This document shows, one piece after another, positions 54,099 through 62,351 of a stretch of 64,000 bases of DNA. The DNA lies in the NCBI GenBank assembly GCA_016794505.1, contig JAEUJZ010000137.1, positions 1 to 64,000 on the forward strand, in the 5' to 3' direction. Source of the DNA: Myxococcales bacterium. Lineage in GTDB: Bacteria > Myxococcota_A > Polyangia > Palsa-1104 > JAEUJZ01. Position 1 is the stretch's first letter; the number at the start of each line of letters is the position of its first letter. The notes beneath the pieces are model-generated. The model had not been told where the DNA came from. It did no database searches and worked only from the letters and a program-made list of their open reading frames with translations. Made by a program: the position numbers and the translations under genes.

Positions 54099-56260
54099 TC
54101 TCAGCAGGCGCGCTGCTGCTTCTTTCCCACGTGGTGGTATGGCACGCGTACACGGGTGCAGAACAAAGCGCGCTGGATCATGTCGTCCGGCAATACAATG
54201 CGAGCCAGCGCGACGTCGCGGTCGAAGCGATCGCGGTGCCCTATGGCAGCTTCGCGGACAAGCTGCAGGCCGCGATTCCGCGAGGCCATGGGCCCGATGC
54301 ATTCATCGCGGCCCACGATCCAATCGGGCAGTGGAAAAGTCAGGGTCTGCTGGCACGCGTCGACGGCGATGCGGGCGTGCAGCAGACGCTAAGGACCCTG
54401 TGGCCGCAGACCGTCGAGCCGCTGCGCGAAGGCGATGCGCTCTGGGGCCTGCCGCTGTCGTGGAAGAGCCTGGTGCTGTTCTATCGCACCGATCTGGTGT
54501 CCCAGCCTCCGGCGACCACCGAGGATCTGCAGGTGCTTGCACAGCGCTTGCGCAGCCAGCAAATGCCCGACGGGCGACCGCGCTATGCCCTGGCATACGA
54601 AACGGGCAGCTTTTTCTATCACGCGGTCTGGCTGCATGGCTTTGGCGGCCAGATCATTCCGCCCGAGCGTGGCGTACCGACGCTAGAGACGCCACAGCAG
54701 CTACAGGCCCTGCGATTTCTGCGCGGGCTGGTGGCGGAGCGCATCGTGCCGGAAGACATGACCGCGGTGCTGGTCGCGCAGTTCTTCAACGAAAGCCGGG
54801 CGGCCACCGTGATCAGCGGGCCTTGGTTTGTCGGTGACATCGCTCCCGGCGTGCCGTACGGCGTGGCGCCCATGCCCAAGCTCAGCGCGACGGGTCACAC
54901 CGCCTCGCCGCTGACCAGTATCGAGGCGGGCCTGCTGTCGGCACACAGCAAGCATCCGCAGCAGGCGCTGGCTTTTCTTTCGTATCTGGCCGGCCCCCAA
55001 GGCGCCCTGCCGCGACTGCGCACGGCGCATCAAGCGGTCAGTGAACAGAGCGCATGGCAGGACTCCGTGGCGTCGCAGGATCCGGTGCTGCGCGCGTTCT
55101 TCGCCCAGCTTCCAGAGCTAGTGCCCAGCCCCAAGCACCCGAGCATGCGGGCGTTCTGGGAACCAGGCGAGCAGCTTCTGCGACAAGTGCTGCGCGGAGT
55201 CGATCCACCGCAGGCGCTGCGTAGCGCCCAGGGTCTGCTGCAACACTATCTGTCACCGCCGCCAGACGCGGCATCCGAGACCCCGTATCTGGTCGCGCTC
55301 TCGCTGGCACTGCTGATCGCGACGGGACTGATCGTGCGACGGGCCCTGTCGCAGCAGCGCATCGCCCGCGCGTGGCAAGCGCGAGCTGCCTACGCATACC
55401 TAGGCCCGGCGGCCATCGCACTTCTGACGCTGGCAGCGCTGCCCATTGTCCTGGGTGCAGCGCTGTCCTTGTTTGCGCTGCTTCCCGACGGCAGCTGGCG
55501 CTTTGTCGGCACGCGCAACTTCGCAGACATTCTTTTGTGCAGACAGACGGGCTGTCTGGATCCGCTGGGTTTCTATTTCACGCTTCTCGTCACGATCTTG
55601 TGGACGCTGCTCAACATCTCGCTGCACGTCGCCATCGGTGTCGCGTTGGCACTGGCCCTGCGCGAGCCTTTTCTGAAGCTGCGCGGGCTGTATCGCGTGC
55701 TGCTGATCATTCCGTGGGCCGTGCCCAACTACATCACCGCGCTGATTTGGAAAGGCATGTTCAATCGACAGTTCGGCGCGGTAAATGGGCTGCTGACTTG
55801 GCTGGGACTTGAGCCGGTGGCCTGGTTTTCCAGCTTCGCCACCGCTTTGGCTGCCAACGTCACAACCAATGTGTGGCTGGGCTTCCCGTTCATGATGGTG
55901 GTCACGCTGGGCCACTTGGCTGGCATCCCCACCGAGCTAGAAGAGGCCGCCATGCTCGACGGGGCGACGCGTTTTCAGCGCCTGCGCCACATCGTGCTGC
56001 CGCTGCTGATGCCCGCGATGCTGCCGTCGGTGCTTCTGGGCGCGGTGTGGACGTTCAATATGTTCAACGTCGTCTTCTTGGTGTCGGGTGGTGAGCCCGA
56101 CGGAGCGACCGACATCTTGATCACACAGGCCTATCGCTGGGCGTTTGCGCGAGGTCATCGCTATGGCTATGCCGCGGCGTACGCCGTGCTGATCTTCCTG
56201 GTGCTTTTGCTGCAGACCGCGCTGATGCGTCGCGCGTCCGACACGGACCGGGGGCGCTAG
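54095..56260 (+). CDS. Fused solute-binding protein and MalF-like permease of an ABC sugar importer
   Basis: 721 aa from a GTG start with a GGAGG site. A hydrophobic N-terminus (about 1-18) leads into a maltose-binding-protein-like domain (about 19-395; DAFIAAHDPIGQWKSQGLLA, WGLPLSWKSLVLFYRTDL, ISGPWFVGDI, LAFLSYLAG). After a first membrane helix (about 399-416) comes a MalF-type permease with six or so helices and the EAA loop ELEEAAMLDGATRFQRLRHIVLPLLMP that docks on the ATPase. Normally these are separate proteins MalE and MalF. No MalG gene follows: the next gene is on the other strand. The pump may work as a homodimer or recruit a MalG from elsewhere. Confidence 0.88.
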   Translation: MISAGALLLLSHVVVWHAYTGAEQSALDHVVRQYNASQRDVAVEAIAVPYGSFADKLQAAIPRGHGPDAFIAAHDPIGQWKSQGLLARVDGDAGVQQTLRTLWPQTVEPLREGDALWGLPLSWKSLVLFYRTDLVSQPPATTEDLQVLAQRLRSQQMPDGRPRYALAYETGSFFYHAVWLHGFGGQIIPPERGVPTLETPQQLQALRFLRGLVAERIVPEDMTAVLVAQFFNESRAATVISGPWFVGDIAPGVPYGVAPMPKLSATGHTASPLTSIEAGLLSAHSKHPQQALAFLSYLAGPQGALPRLRTAHQAVSEQSAWQDSVASQDPVLRAFFAQLPELVPSPKHPSMRAFWEPGEQLLRQVLRGVDPPQALRSAQGLLQHYLSPPPDAASETPYLVALSLALLIATGLIVRRALSQQRIARAWQARAAYAYLGPAAIALLTLAALPIVLGAALSLFALLPDGSWRFVGTRNFADILLCRQTGCLDPLGFYFTLLVTILWTLLNISLHVAIGVALALALREPFLKLRGLYRVLLIIPWAVPNYITALIWKGMFNRQFGAVNGLLTWLGLEPVAWFSSFATALAANVTTNVWLGFPFMMVVTLGHLAGIPTELEEAAMLDGATRFQRLRHIVLPLLMPAMLPSVLLGAVWTFNMFNVVFLVSGGEPDGATDILITQAYRWAFARGHRYGYAAAYAVLIFLVLLLQTALMRRASDTDRGR

Positions 56261-56357
56261 ACCATGGCTGGAATAACGAATCAATCTTTCAAATTCAATT
56301 GCATGGTATTTGCAGGATAAATTTAATGATCAATTATAATTCATCGAAACGTCATTT

Positions 56358-56376
56358 GGTTATTATCCAAATAACC
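56358..56376. terminator. Inverted repeat in the AT-rich gap between convergent genes
   Basis: GGTTATT, 5-nt loop, AATAACC: a perfect 7-bp stem between the ABC permease stop and the kinase stop, inside a strongly AT-rich 118-bp gap (56261-56378). Likely a shared terminator; no long T-run is attached. Confidence 0.45.
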
Positions 56377-56378
56377 TC

Positions 56379-58658
56379 TTAGCTTTTCGCTGGGCTACCC
56401 TGGTCGCAGCGAGTCAGGATTTCTTGCAGATCGTGTTTGGCTGTTTCAAGGGCGGCCTGGCACGGCATGGCGAGCAGCAAGCGCGCGAACATCACGCGCG
56501 ACCGACGCCGCGTCGCCCGCACATCGATGCGACTTTGCCGCTGCGCTTCGATGTTGCTGCGACGCTTCAAAGGCTGAATCGAGCTCTCCACCGTAAAGAA
56601 CACCCGCTCGGCCGCTTCGAGTTCATCGCATAGCTTCATACGAGCCCGCGCATCGATCGTTGTTTCATTGCGCAGTCGCTCGCTCAAATGCAGCACTTTC
56701 ATGCGCAGCTCATTGTGCCGCTCCAAAAGCTCCGGTGCCTCGCGCACGCGGCGCTCGTGGTGCTCGATCTCAGCGGTCAGCTTGCGATCCTGCTCATCGC
56801 AGTTGTCGATGTGTTGCTGCAGGTTCAGCAGCGCCTGCGGCCAGCCCCCCGGCCACATACGGCCGGCCAAGTCCGTCGCGGTCTTGTGCAAGGTAGAGCT
56901 GTGTAGCTCGACCACTTCCAGCTGATCGATGCTGAGCGCTCGCGGCGGTCGCTGCAGCAAGACCTGGGTTGGCTTGGCCGCCGTGCCCTTGTTGACTGAG
57001 CTCACCTGCAGCATGCGCGTTGGCCAGTCTTGACGGGCGACGATCTGCGTCGGACGTTCCAGGCGATCGCTGATCTCGGTCTTGCGCTCGGTCTTGTGGA
57101 ACATCACGGTTGGCCGTTGATAGACGGCCAGCTTCTGCGTATCGAGATCCGAAATATCGGGCAGGCGAATCCCACCGCTGATGCTGGAATCATCGACCGC
57201 GTACTCGCGACCGAGCCACTCTTCGAGCATGCGATCCAGCACGTCTGAAAGCTCGCGTGCGGTGAGACGCAGCGCCGGGTCTTTTTCCAGCAGGCGCGCC
57301 ACCACCTCGTCAAGCTCGGCCGGCAGATTGGGATCGCCAGAGCGCTCGGACAAGAGCGGGGGGACCACTTCCAAGTGCTGATGCAGCACGACATCGAGCG
57401 TGCCAGTAAACGGCGGCCGACCCACCAGCGCGTCGTGGAAGATCATGCCGATGGCATACAGATCCACAGCCGAGGTGATCTCTCCCGAATCGTGCAGCGT
57501 CTCCGGCGCGATGAACTCTGCGGTGCCCGTGACTTGCCCGACGCCAGTGACGCGATCCGAGTTGGCCAAGCGCGCCACGCCAAAGTCGAGGAGCTTGGCC
57601 AGATCCTCGTACTCGCCTTGGCGCACCAGCATGATGTTTTCGGGCTTGATGTCGCGATGAATGACGCCTCGGCTGTGCGCATGTTCCAGGGCACGCGCCA
57701 CTTGGCTCATCACCATCAGCACGCGGTCAAGCGGCAGGGTGCGCGTGATGCTCTCTTGGATCGCCTGGTGCAGCGTCTGCCCCTCGACGTATTCCATCAC
57801 CAGGAACGGCTCGCCCTGTTCACCCCGTCCGAAGTCGTACAGATACACGATGTTGGGGTGATCAAGCAGGCTATACGTTCGCGCCTCGCGAAAAAAGCGC
57901 TCCAGCGAGCGATCATCCCAAACGAACTGCGGCTTCAGCAGCTTGACCGCCATCTTGCGGCCGAGTGCGCGGTGCGTGGCGCGATACACAACCCCGGTCG
58001 CGCCCGCCCCAAGCACCTTATCGATCAGAAAGCGCCCCCCGATCAGCCTGCCGATCATTGGATCGGGTCGCGGCTCGCTTCGCCCTTCGGCACGCGACTC
58101 GCTGCGAGCCTCATGGCGACTGGCGTCCGTTCGCAGTGCGTGCGATGGGTCGATGGGCCCGTGCAGCAGACCTGAGTGATCGCGCTTGGATTCCTTGCGC
58201 GGATCTTTCTTGCCGCTCGACGTCACGGAAGAGCGGAACTTTCTGTACTCGCCCGAGATGGCTCCCGGCAGTCCCAGATCGTCCCCGCTTACACCGGGCA
58301 AGCCCCGCATCGAAGCCGCGCGACTACTTCCCGCTCCGCCGATTCCACTTGAGCGCAGATCGCGATTTGAGATCCGCCGAGCATCAGCGCTTGCGCCCGC
58401 CGAGCGCGTGCTGGCTGCACCTCCGCGCCGCGAGCTGCTCGTCGCACCGGCAACCGGACGGACCGAGCCCGACGACTCCGCGGCGGAGCTCTCGCGCTTC
58501 ATGCTCTCGCTCTGCGCTTGACCCAAGTCAACCGCAGGCAAGGCAGTCGCCGACACGCTCACGCTGACTTCAACCAGACGAGCCCCATCCGCGCGACAGA
58601 AGCGTGCCTTGCCTTCGTACTCGCGCCCGCAGTCGGGACACTGGAGCTTGACGGACAT
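56379..58658 (-). CDS. Ser/Thr protein kinase with zinc-ribbon N-terminus and helical C-terminus
   Basis: 759 aa from ATG 58658. Residues ~6-25 form a zinc ribbon (CPDCGREYEGKARFC). A long Ser/Arg/Ala-rich disordered stretch (about 40-190) precedes the kinase domain (about 200-470): LGAGATGVVYRA, MAVKLLK, VIHRDIKPENIM, LLDFGVARL, GTAEFIAPE. The glycine loop is intact and all catalytic residues are there. After ~600 the chain is helical and charged (DEQDRKLTAEIEHHERRVREAPELLERHNELRMK), a probable coiled coil for dimerisation. No membrane helix is seen, so it is cytoplasmic. It follows uvrC by 49 bp on the same strand. Confidence 0.93.
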   Translation of the reverse strand: MSVKLQCPDCGREYEGKARFCRADGARLVEVSVSVSATALPAVDLGQAQSESMKRESSAAESSGSVRPVAGATSSSRRGGAASTRSAGASADARRISNRDLRSSGIGGAGSSRAASMRGLPGVSGDDLGLPGAISGEYRKFRSSVTSSGKKDPRKESKRDHSGLLHGPIDPSHALRTDASRHEARSESRAEGRSEPRPDPMIGRLIGGRFLIDKVLGAGATGVVYRATHRALGRKMAVKLLKPQFVWDDRSLERFFREARTYSLLDHPNIVYLYDFGRGEQGEPFLVMEYVEGQTLHQAIQESITRTLPLDRVLMVMSQVARALEHAHSRGVIHRDIKPENIMLVRQGEYEDLAKLLDFGVARLANSDRVTGVGQVTGTAEFIAPETLHDSGEITSAVDLYAIGMIFHDALVGRPPFTGTLDVVLHQHLEVVPPLLSERSGDPNLPAELDEVVARLLEKDPALRLTARELSDVLDRMLEEWLGREYAVDDSSISGGIRLPDISDLDTQKLAVYQRPTVMFHKTERKTEISDRLERPTQIVARQDWPTRMLQVSSVNKGTAAKPTQVLLQRPPRALSIDQLEVVELHSSTLHKTATDLAGRMWPGGWPQALLNLQQHIDNCDEQDRKLTAEIEHHERRVREAPELLERHNELRMKVLHLSERLRNETTIDARARMKLCDELEAAERVFFTVESSIQPLKRRSNIEAQRQSRIDVRATRRRSRVMFARLLLAMPCQAALETAKHDLQEILTRCDQGSPAKS

Positions 58659-58707
58659 GAATAGGCGCCCGCCTTCATCTTGCCGCGAAATCCAGCGAAA
58701 ATGCAGC

Positions 58708-61377
58708 CTATGAAGGGGCTGTCGATTTGTCGCGCCGCGAAGCCTCTCGTGCCAAGGCGACCAGCTGTTCATCCGCGACTAGGTCGACGGCCTCGGCCTC
58801 ATCGGCATCACGAAGCGTTAGATCCGCCAGCTCCTGCGCCGCTGCGTCTTCTAGCTGAGCACCCGCTCCCTCGGGCGGAGCCGAGTCATCCACCGATGCA
58901 GCCGAGGCCACACTCGAACGCGGCGGCAAACCTGCCATAGCGTCGGTTTTTCTCTCGGTTGGATCATCGACCGAAGGCGTAGCGACAATCTCCGCCGACT
59001 CGCCTGGGCCTGCTCGATCTCTATCTGGCTGACTCGCTCTCGCGGGCTTCGTCGGTGTTTGTGTGCCGCGTTGAGCGTGGAAGTAGGCATGTACTGCGGC
59101 AGCCGTGGCCCGCGTCATGCCAGGCACGCCCGCAAGCTGTTCCAGCGTTGCATCGCGAATCGCCCGCACACTGCCCAGTCCGCGCAGAAGTGCCGCCCTG
59201 CGCTTGGGACCCAAGCCGCGGATCTCGTCGAGTTGAGACGACAGCGTTCGCTTCTTGCGCAGCTTGCGATGAAAGCCCACCGCAAAGCGATGCGCTTCAT
59301 CGCGGATGCGGCTGAGCACAAACATCTCGGCGGTGTTGGGTCGCAAGCGAATCGGATCTTTGGTCCGCGGCAAGAACACGCGATCCGGTTGTTCCTCACC
59401 CTCGCTGTCGGTGCGTTCCTTCGCTAGGCCGACGACATCCAGCTCAGCCGCCCAGTTGATGCCGACGTCTTTTAGTGCGGCCAACGCGGTGGCTAGCTGC
59501 CCTTTCCCGCCATCGATCACCAAAAGATCGGGCAGTGCCCAGCTCGATGGCGAGCTAGCCTGGCCAGCCGATCCATCGACGCTGGTCTCTTCAAGAACCA
59601 GCGCCCGCCCGACAGGATCTTCCGATCCATCGGCGACATCACGGCTGCCATAAGCCACCGCCCCATCGCGGGCGACCAGCAGCGCCGCCGCCCGCCGCGC
59701 CGCAACGGCGGCCGGTGAGTATCCCGAGGGTGCAGCCGGCGCAGCAGCACTGAGATCGGCTGTTTTGGACGCTTCACGCTCTTCGCGAGCGCGCCGAAAG
59801 CGCCGCGACAGCACTTCATACATCGCAGAAAAATCGTCGTTGGCCGCCGATCGAATCTTGAAGCTGCGGTACTCGCTGCGAGCTGGCTCTCCGTCGACAA
59901 ACACCACACGCGAAGCCACCGTGTCAGTGCCCTGCAGGTGCGAGATGTCAAAGCACTCGATGCGCTGCGGCAGTCGCTTGAGTCCCAGTCGCCTCTGCAG
60001 CTTGCGCAGAGCGTCTTCCGTGTCGCGCTGCTTATTGCGCCGCGTCGAATAGTTCACCGCCGCATTCTTGTTGGCTAGCTCGACAAGCTGGCGTCGCGGA
60101 CCGCGTTTGGGCACCAGCACTTCCACCTTGCTGCGACGGCTGCCGTCCCCTGCCCCACTGACATCGCTGCTCTGTTCGCTGCGACGCTCGCGCAGCCACT
60201 CTTGCTTGGCCTCTAGATCCTCGATGTCGATCGGCAGCAAGACCTCGTCGGGGATGGCGTTGCTGGCGTCGTAGTACAGGCCAACAAAGGCCGAGATCGA
60301 TTCATGATCGGGGAACTCTTGCTCAGCAAAGCGGAAGCTGCGACGCCCCAGCATCTTGCCTTGGCGAATCTGCAGTACGGCGACTTCCAAAACATCGCCC
60401 TGACGGAAGTAACCAAAGATGTCCTGGTCGAGAAACTGCGCCGAGACGATGCGCTGCTCTTCCAGCGTGCGTTCCAGCGCGCGAAGCTGATCACGCAGCG
60501 CTGCCGCCACTTCAAAGTGCGTTTCTTCCGATGCTTGCAGCATGCGTTGGCGCAAGCGGTCGATCAGCTCGCCATTTTTTCCGTCGAGAAACAGCGCGAC
60601 ATCGCGCACCCCTTCGGCGTACTGACTGGGCGGAATGGGAACGACGCAGGGCGCGTCGCAGCGCTTGATCTGGAACTGCAAGCATGGGCGCGAGCGGCTG
60701 TTCAACACGTGATCCGTGCAGGTGCGCAGCTTGAAATGGCGATTGACCACCTGCAGCGTCTGTCGACAAGCTCCCGCCGAGTGATAGGGGCCGAAATAGC
60801 GAGCCCCGTCATCGCGGATGCGGCGAACGACCTCCAGCCGCGGATAGCGAGCCTTGGGATCCAAGCGCAGCGCTAGATAGTTCTTGTCGTCGATGAGCTT
60901 GACGTTGAAGCGTGGCTTGTGGCGCTTGATCAAAATGTTCTCAAGCAGCAGCGCTTCTTTTTCGTTGTTGGTGACCATCGTCTCGATGTCACCGAGCAAG
61001 CGATTCAGCAGGCGGATGAACGCGCGGCCATCGCCGCTTGACTCGCTGAAGTACGAGCGCACGCGCTGCCGCAGGTTGCCGGCCTTGCCGACATAGATGA
61101 TCCGGCCCTTTTTGTCCTTCATCAGGTACACGCCGGGCTCTTGCGGCAGGCGCTCGACCAGCTCGTCGATCGAGACCGTCGGTGCGGGATCAGACACTTC
61201 AGACGACGGCGGGGATGCGTTGGCTTCTAGCGGCGCGTCAGCAGCGCCTTGTGCCCCAGCCGCAGCCTCAGGCTCGACTGGGGCAGAACGAGGCAGCGGG
61301 TCGCAGGGCGGATCTGCAGCAGCGCTGCCGGACTGAATACCAGGTGTAGTGGTCGTCGCTGGGCGTCGACGCGGCAT
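58708..61377 (-). CDS. uvrC: Excinuclease ABC subunit C (UvrC)
   Basis: 889 aa from ATG 61377, far longer than the usual ~600. GIY-YIG nuclease domain (about 75-160; LPQEPGVYLMKDKKGRIIYVGKAGNLRQRVRSYF), the Cys-rich segment (CLQFQIKRCDAPCV), the UvrB-binding UVR motif (about 275), the RNase H-like nuclease (IECFDISHLQGTDTVAS, DLLVIDGGKGQL) and helix-hairpin-helix repeats (IRGLGPKRRAALLRGLGSVRAIRDA). Additions are a ~70-residue lead, an ~85-residue Ala/Ser-rich insert inside the RNase H-like domain (about 560-640) and a ~110-residue acidic tail. It makes both incisions in nucleotide excision repair. Predicted promoter TTGTTT-18-TAAGCT ends 7 nt before the ATG. Confidence 0.96.
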   Translation of the reverse strand: MPRRRPATTTTPGIQSGSAAADPPCDPLPRSAPVEPEAAAGAQGAADAPLEANASPPSSEVSDPAPTVSIDELVERLPQEPGVYLMKDKKGRIIYVGKAGNLRQRVRSYFSESSGDGRAFIRLLNRLLGDIETMVTNNEKEALLLENILIKRHKPRFNVKLIDDKNYLALRLDPKARYPRLEVVRRIRDDGARYFGPYHSAGACRQTLQVVNRHFKLRTCTDHVLNSRSRPCLQFQIKRCDAPCVVPIPPSQYAEGVRDVALFLDGKNGELIDRLRQRMLQASEETHFEVAAALRDQLRALERTLEEQRIVSAQFLDQDIFGYFRQGDVLEVAVLQIRQGKMLGRRSFRFAEQEFPDHESISAFVGLYYDASNAIPDEVLLPIDIEDLEAKQEWLRERRSEQSSDVSGAGDGSRRSKVEVLVPKRGPRRQLVELANKNAAVNYSTRRNKQRDTEDALRKLQRRLGLKRLPQRIECFDISHLQGTDTVASRVVFVDGEPARSEYRSFKIRSAANDDFSAMYEVLSRRFRRAREEREASKTADLSAAAPAAPSGYSPAAVAARRAAALLVARDGAVAYGSRDVADGSEDPVGRALVLEETSVDGSAGQASSPSSWALPDLLVIDGGKGQLATALAALKDVGINWAAELDVVGLAKERTDSEGEEQPDRVFLPRTKDPIRLRPNTAEMFVLSRIRDEAHRFAVGFHRKLRKKRTLSSQLDEIRGLGPKRRAALLRGLGSVRAIRDATLEQLAGVPGMTRATAAAVHAYFHAQRGTQTPTKPARASQPDRDRAGPGESAEIVATPSVDDPTERKTDAMAGLPPRSSVASAASVDDSAPPEGAGAQLEDAAAQELADLTLRDADEAEAVDLVADEQLVALAREASRRDKSTAPS

Positions 61378-61384
61378 GGCGCGC

Positions 61385-61414
61385 AGCTTATGCCGTTCAG
61401 CCCGCCACAAACAA
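61385..61414 (-). promoter_or_regulatory. Predicted promoter of uvrC (leaderless)
   Basis: On the minus strand TTGTTT (61409-61414), 18-nt spacer, TAAGCT (61385-61390), 7 nt to the ATG. No LexA-type box was recognised. Confidence 0.4.
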
Positions 61415-61416
61415 GG

Positions 61417-61445
61417 TTCAGCGCAAAAGCGCCTGTGAGTAGAAT
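61417..61445 (+). promoter_or_regulatory. Predicted promoter of the TPR gene (leaderless GTG)
   Basis: TTCAGC (61417-61422), 17-nt spacer, TAGAAT (61440-61445), exactly 6 nt to the GTG at 61452. It sits back to back with the uvrC promoter in the 74-bp gap. Confidence 0.4.
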
Positions 61446-61451
61446 GAACAA

Positions 61452-62243
61452 GTGCTCGGCATTTTCTTTCTTCTGGTTTGGATCACGGTCATCGCTGCAC
61501 TGACCAGCCACGACCGCCAGAACCGAGCTCGTTTGCTGGCTCCTCCCGTCGAAGACGAGCTGAAAAATGCAGCCGGATCGCAGGATCACGCGTACTTAGC
61601 GCGCTGCTATCGCTTGGCTCTGTCGCGCAGCTTGCCGCTGCGGGACGAGCAGCTGATCCGCATCAACCTGTCCTGCGCATTGAACGGCCTAGGCGAACAC
61701 CAGCAAGCGCTGGAGGAGCTAGACCGCGTCGCTTTGACCGAGCTTCAGCCCGCCGAGGTCGCGCTGTGGCTGAATAACCGTGCGTATACGCTGGCGTTCC
61801 TGGGCCGATCCTCGGATGCGCTCGACAACCTGAAGGATGCGACCGACCTGATGAGCGGGGAAGACAACAGCGCTCGCGAGCCGCTGCTTTCGTCGTGCAT
61901 CAGCGGAACACGCGGTATTGCCCTGTTCCATGCCGGCGACCTCGACGGGGCGGAAGCCGCGCTGCTGTCCGCGCTGCGCCAAGAAGAAGAAGCCGTCACG
62001 CTGCGCTTCGATCCCGAGCTGCAAGTTGATTCAGCCCGCACCGCCGAGCGCTGGTACTGGCTGGGAGAGATCGCCCGCTCTCGCGGTCAGCACGGCGAAG
62101 CACGTCGACGATACGAGCGAGCGGCACAGCAACAAGGCACCGAATTCGCAGGTCGCGCCCAGCAGAAACTGCTCGCGTTGCTCGACCCCACGGGGGCGGC
62201 GCGCGCTCTTCTTCCAAGCTCTGCGCCGGCCAAGGCTTCGTAG
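61452..62243 (+). CDS. TPR-containing membrane-anchored protein
   Basis: 263 aa from GTG 61452. One N-terminal hydrophobic helix (LGIFFLLVWITVIAALT) is followed by a helical domain with tetratricopeptide-like repeats: AYLARCYRLALS, INLSCALNGLGEHQQALEELDRV, LWLNNRAYTLAFLGRSSDALDNLKDA, RGIALFHAGDLDGAEAALLSAL, YWLGEIARSRGQHGEARRRYERA. TPR arrays bind other proteins; the partner is unknown. It diverges from uvrC. The start is supported by the -10 box 6 nt upstream rather than by a ribosome site. Confidence 0.75.
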   Translation: MLGIFFLLVWITVIAALTSHDRQNRARLLAPPVEDELKNAAGSQDHAYLARCYRLALSRSLPLRDEQLIRINLSCALNGLGEHQQALEELDRVALTELQPAEVALWLNNRAYTLAFLGRSSDALDNLKDATDLMSGEDNSAREPLLSSCISGTRGIALFHAGDLDGAEAALLSALRQEEEAVTLRFDPELQVDSARTAERWYWLGEIARSRGQHGEARRRYERAAQQQGTEFAGRAQQKLLALLDPTGAARALLPSSAPAKAS

Positions 62244-62351
62244 AGCAAAGTCTGCTTCTTTTATCGCCAAGAAACAGGCGCCCCTTGTTCGCCGAGCGGT
62301 CTGCCGCATACGCTGCAAGCGTAGATGGTGTCGCACCGAATGGAGCCCGTC

